From Niveispirillum sp. SYP-B3756 (lineage in GTDB: Bacteria > Pseudomonadota > Alphaproteobacteria > Azospirillales > Azospirillaceae), in assembly GCF_009495745.1 (NCBI RefSeq), contig NZ_WIDQ01000003.1:186001-250000 (forward strand): a stretch of 64,000 nt of DNA, read 5' to 3'. A model generated the notes under the pieces. It saw only the letters and a list, made by a program, of their open reading frames with translations. It was not told the DNA's origin and ran no database searches. Of the stretch, positions 54,722 through 62,891 are shown piece by piece. The position numbers and the translations under genes were made by a program. How positions within the stretch are numbered: position 1 is the first letter of the stretch; every line of letters starts with the position of its first letter.

Positions 54722-55458
54722 GCCGTCGCCCCCTCTGCTGTCAGTACCTGGAAGGCACCGGCCAGATTGTCCGTCCCGCTGGCGGCCAGCAGGTCGGCAG
54801 CGGGGCCGCGTGCCTGCACGGCACCCCGGTGCAGCAGCACCACATCATCACCTGGCGCCACCTCATCAAACAGATGCGTGGCCCAGAGCACGCTGACACC
54901 CTCTTCCACACAGAGCCGATGCACATGCGCCACCAGATCGCGGCGGGAAGGGGCATCCAGCCCGACGGTGGGTTCATCCAGGATCAGCAGGGGCGGCCGG
55001 TGCAGCAGGGCGCGGGCCAGTTCCACCCGCCGCCGATGGCCGCCATTCAACAGCCGCACCTTGTCGCCGGCCCGCGCGGACAGGGCGAAACGTTCCAGCA
55101 GCACGGCGATGCGGGAGGCCGTTTCTCGTCCGCCGAGGCCGCGCAGGCCCGCCGCATAGGTCAGGTTCTGGCGCACGGTCAAATCCAGATCCAGGGTCGG
55201 TTGCTGGAACACCACGCCCATGGCGCCCAGCCCGGCACGCGGGTTGCGCCGCAGATCATGCCCGCAAATCTGGATATCCCCCTGATCGGGGGTGAAAAGC
55301 CGTGTCAGCAGCCCCATCAGGGTGGATTTGCCCGCCCCATTGGCCCCCAGCAGGGCGGTGAAGCGGCCGGGCGCCACGGTAAAATCAACATCCCGCAGGG
55401 CGAACCCGCCCTTGCCATAGGCAAAACGCAGGCCGGTGACGGAAAGGGCGGCCGTCAC
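54718..55458 (-). CDS. ABC transporter ATPase, PQQ-dependent alcohol dehydrogenase system
   Basis: A 246-residue ATPase for the ABC-2 permease. Walker A is LLGANGAGKSTLMGLL, Q-loop VVFQQPTLDLDLTV, signature LLNGGHRRRVELARALL (LSGGQ changed to LNGGH, as usual for this PQQ-linked subfamily), Walker B LLILDEPTVGLDAPS and switch WATHLFDEV. It is translationally coupled at both ends: its start overlaps the beta-propeller gene and its stop overlaps the permease gene, a tight three-gene operon. Confidence 0.92.
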   Translation of the reverse strand: MTAALSVTGLRFAYGKGGFALRDVDFTVAPGRFTALLGANGAGKSTLMGLLTRLFTPDQGDIQICGHDLRRNPRAGLGAMGVVFQQPTLDLDLTVRQNLTYAAGLRGLGGRETASRIAVLLERFALSARAGDKVRLLNGGHRRRVELARALLHRPPLLILDEPTVGLDAPSRRDLVAHVHRLCVEEGVSVLWATHLFDEVAPGDDVVLLHRGAVQARGPAADLLAASGTDNLAGAFQVLTAEGATA

Positions 55459-56417
55459 GGCACCACCACCGCGCCCCAGGGATAGCGCCCGACGGGGATG
55501 GATTTCACCACCTTCAACGCCTCCACATCAATGACGGAAACATCGTTGGAGACGCCATTGGTGGTGAACAGCGTCTTGCCATCCGGCGAAAGCGCCATGT
55601 GCCAGACCCGGCGGCCCACCAGCAGATAATCCTTCACCTGAAAGCTGGCCGTATCCACAACCGCCACATGGTTGGCCGGCCCCAGCGCCACAAAGGCCAG
55701 CCTTCCATCCCGAGACAGCTTGATACCGACCGGCTGCAGCTTGTCCGCCTGTACGCCCTTGATGGCAAAGCCGATGGTCTGGCGCACCTGCCGGCTGGCG
55801 ACATCAATCACCTTCACCGTGCCGCCAATTTCCGCCGATACCCAAAGCTGTTTGCCATCGGCGGAAAATTCGGCATGGCGGGGTCGGGCATCCACCTGGG
55901 TATTATCCACTAATTGCCGGGTGGCGGTGTCGATCCAATGGACCATGTTGGTAGTCTCTGACGTATTGACCGCCCATTTGCCGTCGGGGCTGACGGCCAT
56001 CCCCTCCGGCTCCACCCCGACATCAATCTGATAGGCGACGGCGCGGCTGGGCACATCCACCACGGTGACGACATTATTGTCTTCATTGGCGATGAAAAGA
56101 TGGGTGCCGTCGGGGGCAAGGGCGAATTGTTCGGGATCGTCACCCGATGGCAGGTCGTACAGCAGCTTGCCGGTGGCAATATCCAGCACCTGCACCGTGT
56201 CATCATCGCTGGCACAGATGTAAAGCTGCTTGCCATCGGCGGAAAGCGTGATGCCGCGCGGCCGCGCGCCCACCTTGATGGTGCCGGTCACCGTCAAGCT
56301 GGATGTGTCGATCAGGGTCAGGCTGTTATCCCGTTCATTGGAAACATAAAGCGTGCCGGCCTGTGCCGGCAGCGTCATGGCCAAGCCCAACAAAGCTGGC
56401 AATCCCCATCGCCGCAT
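55455..56417 (-). CDS. PQQ-catabolism-associated YVTN beta-propeller protein
   Basis: A 320-residue secreted protein: signal peptide (GLPALLGLAMTLPAQA), then about seven YVTN-type repeats, each with a strand like GTLYVSNERDNSLTLIDT and a VSPDGKW/SADGKQLW turn. This matches the beta-propeller family always found with the ABC-2 pair near PQQ-dependent dehydrogenases. Its role is unknown; a periplasmic sensor, scaffold or chaperone for the dehydrogenase or its metal is possible. ATG 56417 is spaced seven bases after GGGGAG; the ATG at 56420 is closer. First gene of the operon with ATPase and permease. Confidence 0.9.
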   Translation of the reverse strand: MRRWGLPALLGLAMTLPAQAGTLYVSNERDNSLTLIDTSSLTVTGTIKVGARPRGITLSADGKQLYICASDDDTVQVLDIATGKLLYDLPSGDDPEQFALAPDGTHLFIANEDNNVVTVVDVPSRAVAYQIDVGVEPEGMAVSPDGKWAVNTSETTNMVHWIDTATRQLVDNTQVDARPRHAEFSADGKQLWVSAEIGGTVKVIDVASRQVRQTIGFAIKGVQADKLQPVGIKLSRDGRLAFVALGPANHVAVVDTASFQVKDYLLVGRRVWHMALSPDGKTLFTTNGVSNDVSVIDVEALKVVKSIPVGRYPWGAVVVP

Positions 56418-56488
56418 CATGCCTCTCCCCTCGACAGGCTTTTCCAGCCCTTGAATGGCAAGCCTATCGGGCCGCCATGCGTGGGGCC

Positions 56489-56507
56489 ATTAGACCATGG
56501 CAGCATG
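56489..56507 (-). promoter_or_regulatory. Conserved promoter-like element, copy B
   Basis: Minus-strand ACATGCTGCCATGGTCTAA, the partner of the element at 52008-52026, about 70-90 bases before the beta-propeller start. Extended -10-like TGGTCTAAT, no clear -35. Confidence 0.5.
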
Positions 56508-56538
56508 TCGCCGAAAGCCAATGCAAAGCGTTTTGGCA

Positions 56539-56550
56539 CCAAAGTCCAAT
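56539..56550 (+). promoter_or_regulatory. CCAANGTYCAAT box upstream of cytochrome c-550 gene
   Basis: CCAAAGTCCAAT, 93 bases before the cytochrome start; one of four copies in the PQQ locus. Confidence 0.5.
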
Positions 56551-56642
56551 TAGGTGCGGAGGGGGAAAAGGTTACGCTTCCAACCATTGCAAGGCTGCGT
56601 CGCCAGCCCGTCACCGACCATTCTTCCCTGAGGAAATCACCC

Positions 56643-57071
56643 ATGCCGTCGCCCGCCCGCCTTGCCGCCGGCCTGATCGCCGCTGCCCTGCTGTCCGCCA
56701 GTTTCTCCCTGCCCGTGTTGGCGCATGGGGATGTCACCCCGCAACCGGTGAACACCGACGGGTTGGAGAAGCTGGGCCACGACTGGCGGCCCAGCAACCC
56801 CTATCGCGGGAACAAGCGGGCCATTGAGATCGGGGCATCGGCCTACAATCAGAATTGCGCGCGCTGCCATGGGCTGGGCGCCATTTCCGGCGGCATCGCC
56901 CCCGACCTGCGTTTTCTGGAGGCAGGCGATACCGGCGATGAATGGTTCTCCGAACGGTTCCGCAAAGGCGCATCGCGCGATGGCAAGGTCTATATGCCCG
57001 CCTTTGGGGAGGTGCTGGGACAGGAGGCCGGCTGGGCCATTCGTGCTTGGCTGGAAACGGTCCCGCAATGA
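56643..57071 (+). CDS. Cytochrome c-550 (PedF-like), electron acceptor of PQQ dehydrogenase
   Basis: A 142-residue periplasmic class I cytochrome c. Signal peptide (AAALLSASFSLPVLA), haem site NQNCARCHGLGA (CxxCH, near residue 78), and an axial methionine in VYMPAFGEVLGQ. This form, with HGDVTPQPVNTDGLEKLG after the signal, is the c-550 found with PedE/ExaA-type dehydrogenases and passes electrons from PQQ enzymes to the terminal oxidase. Its stop overlaps the start of the binding-protein gene (ATGA), and the lanthanide-type dehydrogenase follows in the same direction. Confidence 0.93.
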   Translation: MPSPARLAAGLIAAALLSASFSLPVLAHGDVTPQPVNTDGLEKLGHDWRPSNPYRGNKRAIEIGASAYNQNCARCHGLGAISGGIAPDLRFLEAGDTGDEWFSERFRKGASRDGKVYMPAFGEVLGQEAGWAIRAWLETVPQ

Positions 57072-57916
57072 ACAGGCGCCATCTGCTGGCCCTCATCGTG
57101 ACCCTGCCGCTTGCGGCAGGGTCTTCGCGTTTCAGCCCGGCCGCCCCGCTGGATAAGGTGATGGCCAAGGGCGTGCTGCGCATCGCTGTCTATCGGGACA
57201 ATCCCCCCTGGTCCTGGCGGGCAGAGGGCAAGCTGATCGGCATTGACGTGGATATCGGCCGGGCCCTGGCGGAAAAGCTGGGCGTGAAGCCGGAATTCAT
57301 GGAACTGACCGCTGACGAGAATATGGATGATGATCTGCGCAACGCGGTCTGGAAAGGCTCCATTCTCGGGGAACCGGTGGCGGATGTGATGATGCATGTC
57401 CCCCATGATCGGGAATTCGGCCTGCGCAACGACATGGCGGTGCTGACCGCCCCCTATCACCGGGAGAGTTTCGCGCTGGCCTGCGATCCCGCGCGCACCG
57501 ATTGCCGTGGTACTTTGGTGGATATGGCGGGCAGCGCCATTGCCGTGGAGACCGACAGCGTACCGGATTTCTATCTGACCGGGGCGTTCGGCGGTCGGCT
57601 GCGGGGGGATGTGGTTCACCACCTGACACCCGCCGCTGCCTTGGTCGATCTGACGGAAGGCACAGCGGGTGCGGCGATGGCGACGCTGGCGCAGGTGGAA
57701 CGGGGATTGGCCGGCAAGGCCAAAGGCTTGGTCATCCGGCGGGGGCCGTTCCCGGGCTTGTTGAAACAGGGCTGGGATATCGGCCTGGCGGTGAAGACCG
57801 ACAGCCGCGATCTTGGCTATCGGCTGGAAGATGTCATGGCCGGCCTGCTGGCCGATGGCCGCATCGCCGGCATCTTTGCCGACCATGGCATCAGCCACAT
57901 GCCACCGGGGGCCTGA
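57068..57916 (+). CDS. Quinoprotein-dehydrogenase-associated periplasmic binding protein (XoxJ-like)
   Basis: A 282-residue exported protein of the amino-acid-binding-like SBP_bac_3 fold: leader LLALIVTLPLAAGSS, then GVLRIAVYRDNPPWSWR, LIGIDVDIGRALAEKLGVKP, ADVMMHVPHDREFGLRND and MAVLTAPYHRESFALACD. Proteins of this family (MxaJ/XoxJ) are encoded with methanol-type PQQ dehydrogenases and are thought to help metal or cofactor loading, not to feed an ABC importer; no matching permease is adjacent. Start ATG 57068 overlaps the cytochrome stop. It precedes the lanthanide-type dehydrogenase by 221 bases. Confidence 0.9.
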   Translation: MNRRHLLALIVTLPLAAGSSRFSPAAPLDKVMAKGVLRIAVYRDNPPWSWRAEGKLIGIDVDIGRALAEKLGVKPEFMELTADENMDDDLRNAVWKGSILGEPVADVMMHVPHDREFGLRNDMAVLTAPYHRESFALACDPARTDCRGTLVDMAGSAIAVETDSVPDFYLTGAFGGRLRGDVVHHLTPAAALVDLTEGTAGAAMATLAQVERGLAGKAKGLVIRRGPFPGLLKQGWDIGLAVKTDSRDLGYRLEDVMAGLLADGRIAGIFADHGISHMPPGA

Positions 57917-57935
57917 TCCCCCGCTGGCGCTGATA

Positions 57936-57947
57936 CCAAGGTTCAAT
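57936..57947 (+). promoter_or_regulatory. CCAANGTYCAAT box upstream of lanthanide-type dehydrogenase
   Basis: CCAAGGTTCAAT, 190 bases before the dehydrogenase ATG and just after the XoxJ-like stop; fourth copy of the motif. Confidence 0.5.
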
Positions 57948-58137
57948 TTTGCCCGTTGCCGGGTGGGGTTACCTTGGCACCGTCACTGAAACCATTCCGC
58001 CTCCAAGCCTTTGAAATGCCGGACCCGTGCGGGCGCCTTGCCGTTCGCAGCGGCCGGTGGCTTGCGGGTGGAAGATGCTGATGGCCAGGCCAGACATTCC
58101 GTTGCAGCCCTGGCCCCGAACAGGGAGACAAGACGCC

Positions 58138-59883
58138 ATGAAGCGCATTCTGCTGGCCACCTGCGCCATGTTGGGGCTGGCCGCCGCCACGCCTGCCTTT
58201 GCCGCCGGTCCCACCGACGCCGATCTGATGAACGATGCCGCCAGCACCGGCGACGTGCTGACCTATGGCATGGGGCCGCAGGCGCAGCGTTACAGCCCGC
58301 TGAAGACGCTGAACACGGAAAATGTCGCCAAGCTGGTGCCCGCCTTCTCCTTCTCCTTTGGGGGGGAAAAGCAGCGCGGGCAGGAATCCCAGCCCATCGT
58401 CCATGATGGCACCATCTATGTGACCGGTTCCTACAGCCGCATCTGGGCGGTGGATTCCCGCACGGGTGAGGAGAAGTGGCAATATGATGCCCGCCTGCCG
58501 GACGGCATCATGCCCTGCTGCGATGTCATCAATCGCGGTGCCGCCATCTATGGCGACAAGGTTTATTTCGGCACGCTGGATGCCAAGCTGATCGCGCTGA
58601 ACAAGGAGACCGGCAAGGTCATCTGGTCGAAGAAGATGGCCGATTATGAGGCTGGATACAGCTTCACCGCCGCACCCATGATCGTGGATGGCAAGATCAT
58701 CACCGGCAATTCCGGTGGTGAGTTCGGCATTGTCGGCAAGGTGGAGGCGCGGGACGCCAATACCGGCGAGCTGATCTGGTCGCGCCCCACCATCGAAGGC
58801 CATATCGGCCAGTTGAATGGCAAGGACAGCACCATGACCGGCAAGCTGAACGCTTCCTGGCAGGGTGACATGTGGAAGCAGGGGGGCGGGGCCACCTGGC
58901 TGGGCGGTACCTATGACCCGGAAACCAAGCTGATCTATATGGGCACCGGCAATCCGGCACCGTGGAACAGCCATCTGCGGCCGGGCGACAACCTCTATAC
59001 CTCTTCCACCCTGGCCATCGACCCCGCGACAGGGGAGATCAAATGGCATTTCCAGACCACGCCGCATGATGGCTGGGATTTCGACGGGGTGAATGAATTC
59101 ATCCCCTTCGACCTGAAGAAGGATGGCAAGGTCGTCAAGGCCGGGGCCAAAGCTGATCGCAACGGCTTCTTCTTCGTGCTGGACCGCACCAACGGCAAAT
59201 TCCTCAGCGCCACGCCGTTTGTGTCGAAGATCACCTGGGCCAAGGGCTTCGACAAGAAGGGTCGCCCGATCTATGACCCGGCCAACCGTCCGGGCAACCC
59301 GATGGAGGCGGCACAGGGCGACACCAAAGGCAAATCCGTCTTCTCCGCCCCATCCTTCCTGGGCGGTAAGAACTGGATGCCCATGGCCTATAGCCAGGAT
59401 ACCGGCCTGTTCTATGTGCCCGCCAATGAATGGGGCATGGATATCTGGAACGAGGCGATCAACTACAAGAAGGGGGCGGCCTATCTGGGGGCAGGCTTCA
59501 CCATCAAGCCGCTCTATGAGGACCATATCGGTGTGCTGCGCGCCATCGATCCCGCCACTGGTGAGATCAAGTGGGAATATAAGAACAAGGCCCCGCTCTG
59601 GGGTGGCGTGCTGACCACTGCCGGCAATCTTGTCTTCACCGGCACGCCGGAAGGCTACCTGAAGGCGTTTGATGCCAGGACCGGCCAGGAGGTCTGGAAG
59701 TTCAATACCGGCTCCGGCATCGTCGGCAGCCCCATCACCTGGGAACAGGATGGCGAACAGTTTGTCGCCGTCGTCTCCGGTTGGGGCGGTGCCGTCCCCC
59801 TGTGGGGTGGCGAGGTGGCGAAGTCCATCCAGCATATCAATCAGGGTGGCTCTCTCTGGGTGTTCAAACTGCCCAAGGCGTAA
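58138..59883 (+). CDS. PQQ-dependent alcohol dehydrogenase, predicted lanthanide-dependent (DFD motif)
   Basis: 581 residues; oxidises primary alcohols in the periplasm with PQQ and passes electrons to cytochrome c. Signal peptide to about residue 22. Eight-bladed propeller with PQQ_enz_alc_DH blocks: adjacent cysteines in [16 protein letters not shown] (redox disulfide over PQQ), [31 protein letters not shown]. The metal site reads [13 protein letters not shown]: catalytic Asp314 is followed two residues later by Asp316 (codon 59083-59085). That second Asp marks lanthanide-dependent enzymes (XoxF, ExaF, PedH). No C-terminal haem domain, so type I. RBS GGGAG. Encoded after cytochrome c-550 and XoxJ-like genes. 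Confidence 0.94.
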   Translation: MKRILLATCAMLGLAAATPAFAAGPTDADLMNDAASTGDVLTYGMGPQAQRYSPLKTLNTENVAKLVPAFSFSFGGEKQRGQESQPIVHDGTIYVTGSYSRIWAVDSRTGEEKWQYDARLPDGIMPCCDVINRGAAIYGDKVYFGTLDAKLIALNKETGKVIWSKKMADYEAGYSFTAAPMIVDGKIITGNSGGEFGIVGKVEARDANTGELIWSRPTIEGHIGQLNGKDSTMTGKLNASWQGDMWKQGGGATWLGGTYDPETKLIYMGTGNPAPWNSHLRPGDNLYTSSTLAIDPATGEIKWHFQTTPHDGWDFDGVNEFIPFDLKKDGKVVKAGAKADRNGFFFVLDRTNGKFLSATPFVSKITWAKGFDKKGRPIYDPANRPGNPMEAAQGDTKGKSVFSAPSFLGGKNWMPMAYSQDTGLFYVPANEWGMDIWNEAINYKKGAAYLGAGFTIKPLYEDHIGVLRAIDPATGEIKWEYKNKAPLWGGVLTTAGNLVFTGTPEGYLKAFDARTGQEVWKFNTGSGIVGSPITWEQDGEQFVAVVSGWGGAVPLWGGEVAKSIQHINQGGSLWVFKLPKA

Positions 59884-59904
59884 TGCACCTGGGTTGAAGC
59901 GTTC

Positions 59905-59934
59905 GGGCCGCCCCATTGTCGGGGCGGCCCTTTT
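59905..59934 (+). terminator. Terminator after lanthanide-type dehydrogenase
   Basis: Ten-base perfect stem GGGCCGCCCC/GGGGCGGCCC, six-base loop, then TTTT. Confidence 0.92.
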
Positions 59935-59938
59935 CACG

Positions 59939-60514
59939 TCACCAGTTCACCGGGCAGGCGGTGCAATCCTGCATGTAGGTGTTCTGGAAGATGGCATAGG
60001 GAAAATGGGCCCCGGTCAGGTCGGCGCCGATCAGGTTGGCCTCGTAGAATTTCGCCTCCTGCAGGCCGGCATTCACCAGTTTGGCCTGATGGAACTGCGC
60101 GCCGGAAAACCAGGCGGCTTCCAGATTGGCGGCGGTCAGATCGGCGCGGCTGAAATCCGCCTTGGCGGCACGGGCAAATTCCAGGTTTGCCCCGCGCAGG
60201 CTGGCGCCGCGCAGCTTGGCCCCCTGCAGGAAGGCTTTGCGCAGATCGGCCGCCTCCAGATCCGCGTTATCGAGGATGGCGCCGCGCAGATCGGTATCCC
60301 GCAGATCCGCGCGGGCCAGCTTTGCCCCTGTCAGGTCGGCCCCTGACAGGTTCAGCCCGCGCAGATTCTGGTGGCGTAGATCGACACCCGGACATTTTGC
60401 CCCTTTCACCAGCAGGCAATCGCCCACCTTGCGGGGGCTGTCGGCCGCCTCCTCCTGCGCCACGGCAGGGAAGGCGAGAAGGCTGGCCAGCAGAAAGCAG
60501 AAGAGCAGGCGCAT
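59939..60514 (-). CDS. Secreted pentapeptide-repeat protein
   Basis: 191 residues: signal peptide MRLLFCFLLASLLAFPAVA, a short head with two cysteines (DCLLVKGAKCPG), then some twenty A(D/N)LXX-type pentapeptide repeats (LRGLNLSGADLTGAKLARAD and on), ending in a cysteine pair (MQDCTACPVNW). Such repeats form a right-handed beta-helix. The export signal is notable; many characterised family members are cytoplasmic. It lies between the two PQQ dehydrogenases, on the same strand as the calcium type, separated from it by a hairpin. Function unknown; a periplasmic partner of the dehydrogenases is possible. ATG 60514 is nine bases after GGAG; an upstream ATG at 60529 is less likely. Confidence 0.88.
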   Translation of the reverse strand: MRLLFCFLLASLLAFPAVAQEEAADSPRKVGDCLLVKGAKCPGVDLRHQNLRGLNLSGADLTGAKLARADLRDTDLRGAILDNADLEAADLRKAFLQGAKLRGASLRGANLEFARAAKADFSRADLTAANLEAAWFSGAQFHQAKLVNAGLQEAKFYEANLIGADLTGAHFPYAIFQNTYMQDCTACPVNW

Positions 60515-60552
60515 CGGAAAAGGCTCCATGGGAAGGCGGATGGCCGGATCAG

Positions 60553-60585
60553 CGCCCCCTCCCGCCAGACGGACGGGAGGGGGCG
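60553..60585. terminator. Strong hairpin between calcium-type dehydrogenase and pentapeptide gene
   Basis: Twelve-base perfect stem (CGCCCCCTCCCG and complement), nine-base loop. On the minus strand there is no T-run, so partial read-through into the pentapeptide gene is possible. Confidence 0.6.
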
Positions 60586-60592
60586 TGGCTTT

Positions 60593-62473
60593 TTACGGTG
60601 CTGCCGCCGTGGTGCTGCGGTCCTGGTGCAGGCGGAAGACCCAGAAGGAACCGCCCTGCGGCACATTGCTGGTCAACGGCCCCATATCACCGCCCCAGAG
60701 CGGCACCGCCCCGCCATAGCCCGAGGCGATGCCGATATATTGCACCCCGTCCATCTCCCAGGTGATGGGGGAGGAGACGATGCCGGACCCAGTCTGGAAC
60801 GACCAGAGTTCCTTGCCATTCTTGGCATCAAACGCCTTGAGATAACCGTCGCTGGTGCCGGTGAAGACAAGGTTGCCCGATGTCGTCATCGTCCCGGCCC
60901 AGAGCGGCAGCCTTTCCTTATGTTCCCAGACGATCTTACCGGTCACCGGGTCCATGGCGCGCAGGATGCCGACATGGTCCTCGAACATTTTCTTGATGCG
61001 GAAGCCCATACCCAGATAGGCGCTGCCCTTCTGGTAGGAAATATTCTCCGTCCAGTAATCCTCCTTCCAATGGTTGGCGGGGATATAGAACAGACCCGTC
61101 TCCTCGCTATAGGACATGGGGTTCCAGTTCTTGCCGCCCAGGAACGGGGGGGAGACTTCCACCGCCTTGCCCTTCAACTCGCCCTTTTCCGGCAAGGGCG
61201 GACGTTGGCCTTCCGCCTCGATCGGCCGACCGGTCTTCAGATCGAAGCCCTTGGCCCAGGTGATATTGTCCACAAACGGATAGGCTGCGATCAGCGCCTT
61301 GGGTCGGTTGATTTCCCCACCAGCCGCCGCCAGCTTGGTGCGGTCGGTAATGAAGAAGAAGCCGTTGCGGTCGGCATGGGCGGCGGCCTTGATGGTCTTG
61401 CCGTCCTTCTTCAGGTCGAACAGGATGATCTCGTTATTGCCGGAAAAATCCCAGGTGTCGTTGGGCGTGTGCTGGTAGAAGCCCTTCAGTTCACCGGTGG
61501 TTGGGTCGACATAGGCCTGACCGGAGGTGAACAGGCTGTCACCCGGCCAGCGGGCCCAGCCGTTCCACGGCCCCGGATTGCCGGCACCGACCACGATGGA
61601 ATTGGTTTCCGGGTCGAAGGTGGCGCTCTGCCAGGGTGCGCCGCCGCCATGGTTCCAGGCTTCCACCAGCTTGCCATCCTTGTCGCGCGGCCAGCTTGGC
61701 GCCTTGGGATTGCCGGTGATGGTGCTGTCCTTGCCGTTCAGCCGGCCCATATGGCCTTCCACGAACGGCCGCATCCAGATTTCTTCGCCCGTGTCAGGAT
61801 CACGGGCGAACAGGCGGCCGACCACGCCGAACTCATCCCCCGACGAGCCATGGATCAGCAACACCTTGCCGGTCTTCTGGTCCTTCACGATGGTGGGGGC
61901 GCCGGTCATCGTATAGCCGGCTTCATGCTCGCCGAATTTCTTCTTCCAGACCAGCTTGCCCGTATGCCGGTCCAGCGCCACCACGCTGGCATCCAGCGTG
62001 CCGAAGAAGACCTTGTCGCCATAGATGGCGGCCCCGCGGTTGATGACGTCGCAGCAGGGGCGGATATCGTCGGGCAGCCGATGGGTATAGGACCAGAGCC
62101 GCTTGCCGGTGCGCGCATCCAGCGCAAACATCCGGCTGTAGGAGGCGGTGATATAGATGATGCCATCATGCACGATGGCCTGGGTTTCCTGCCCGCGCTG
62201 CTTCTCATCCCCGAAAGAGAAGGACCAGGCAGGCACCAGATTGCCGACATTCTTGTCATTCACCTGGGCCAGCGTGCTGTGCCGCTTGGCATCCAGGCCC
62301 ATGCCATACATCAGCACATCGCCGGTGGTCTTGGCATCATTGGCGATGTCTTCCCAGGTAACAGGGCGCGGCGCATCGGCCATGGCGCCGCTGGAAGTGA
62401 TCGACGCCATGACAACCAGGCTGACCCCGGACAGCAGGGCACGCCAAGTGCGGGCCGATGGATTTCTCAGCAT
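60593..62473 (-). CDS. PQQ-dependent alcohol dehydrogenase, predicted calcium-dependent (DFS motif)
   Basis: 626 residues, a second type I quinoprotein dehydrogenase. Signal peptide to about residue 33; adjacent cysteines in [16 protein letters not shown]; propeller signatures as in the paralogue. The metal site reads TPNDTWDFSGNNE: catalytic Asp342 followed by Ser344 (codon 61442-61444) instead of Asp, the pattern of calcium enzymes such as PedE/ExaA. It is some 45 residues longer than its paralogue, mainly through extra loops (e.g. ITGNPKAPSWPRDKDGKLVE, TKLAAAGGEINRPKALIAA). Two ATGs (62476, 62473) follow AGGGAG; the second has better spacing. Divergent from the LuxR-type regulator. Confidence 0.93.
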   Translation of the reverse strand: MLRNPSARTWRALLSGVSLVVMASITSSGAMADAPRPVTWEDIANDAKTTGDVLMYGMGLDAKRHSTLAQVNDKNVGNLVPAWSFSFGDEKQRGQETQAIVHDGIIYITASYSRMFALDARTGKRLWSYTHRLPDDIRPCCDVINRGAAIYGDKVFFGTLDASVVALDRHTGKLVWKKKFGEHEAGYTMTGAPTIVKDQKTGKVLLIHGSSGDEFGVVGRLFARDPDTGEEIWMRPFVEGHMGRLNGKDSTITGNPKAPSWPRDKDGKLVEAWNHGGGAPWQSATFDPETNSIVVGAGNPGPWNGWARWPGDSLFTSGQAYVDPTTGELKGFYQHTPNDTWDFSGNNEIILFDLKKDGKTIKAAAHADRNGFFFITDRTKLAAAGGEINRPKALIAAYPFVDNITWAKGFDLKTGRPIEAEGQRPPLPEKGELKGKAVEVSPPFLGGKNWNPMSYSEETGLFYIPANHWKEDYWTENISYQKGSAYLGMGFRIKKMFEDHVGILRAMDPVTGKIVWEHKERLPLWAGTMTTSGNLVFTGTSDGYLKAFDAKNGKELWSFQTGSGIVSSPITWEMDGVQYIGIASGYGGAVPLWGGDMGPLTSNVPQGGSFWVFRLHQDRSTTAAAP

Positions 62474-62476
62474 CAT

Positions 62477-62891
62477 TCTCTCCCTATTCGTCAATTATCA
62501 GGATTATCGGGGTATAGGCCCGTAAGTAAGCGGCGCCATTACCCGCTGCTTATGAGAAAACACTGGCACCGGCAGCGAATAAGGAAAATGATGCTTTGTG
62601 ATGACAGGTGCGTTTGACTTGAGGTGGCGTGGGATTTTCCTGAATTTTTCCCGTGAGAAACATCCTTATTGATCGGGATTTTTATCCCGGTCATGTCGAG
62701 AAAAATATCCCGTTTCGGGGCTTAAACCATGGCATCGCGTGGTTCCGTCTGGGCACGCTGGGGCTTATACTAAAGAAGGGTGTTCCCGGTCGGGCCGGTG
62801 ATTGTCCGACCTTCTTCCTACGTGTAGCTTTGAAACCGCCCACAAAAAAATCAAGCGTCGGCAGGCCCGACAGGGCGACGGGAGGATAGGC
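62477..62891. promoter_or_regulatory. 415-bp intergenic region between calcium-type dehydrogenase (-) and LuxR-type regulator (+)
   Basis: No gene seen. AT-richer than the flanks, with clustered TCCCG/CGGGA motifs: inverted repeat GATCGGGAT-TTTT-ATCCCGGTC at 62671-62692 (one mismatch) and CCCG-TTT-CGGG near 62707-62717. A weaker relative of the promoter-like element (TTATACTAAAGAAGGGTGTT, 62765-62784) lies before the regulator. No clear CCAANGTYCAAT copy. Probable operator region for the divergent pair. Confidence 0.5.
62671..62692. promoter_or_regulatory. Inverted repeat in dehydrogenase/regulator divergent region
   Basis: Nine-base arms GATCGGGAT/ATCCCGGTC around TTTT; one mismatch. Candidate response-regulator operator. 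Confidence 0.4.

Noticed and set aside
62560-62600. Sigma-54 promoter (TGGCAC) before the regulator
   Set aside because: TGGCACCGGCAGCGA lacks the TTGC element at the right spacing.
60626-62617. 663-residue plus-strand open frame opposite the calcium-type dehydrogenase
   Set aside because: Shadow of a strongly conserved quinoprotein; no recognisable motif.
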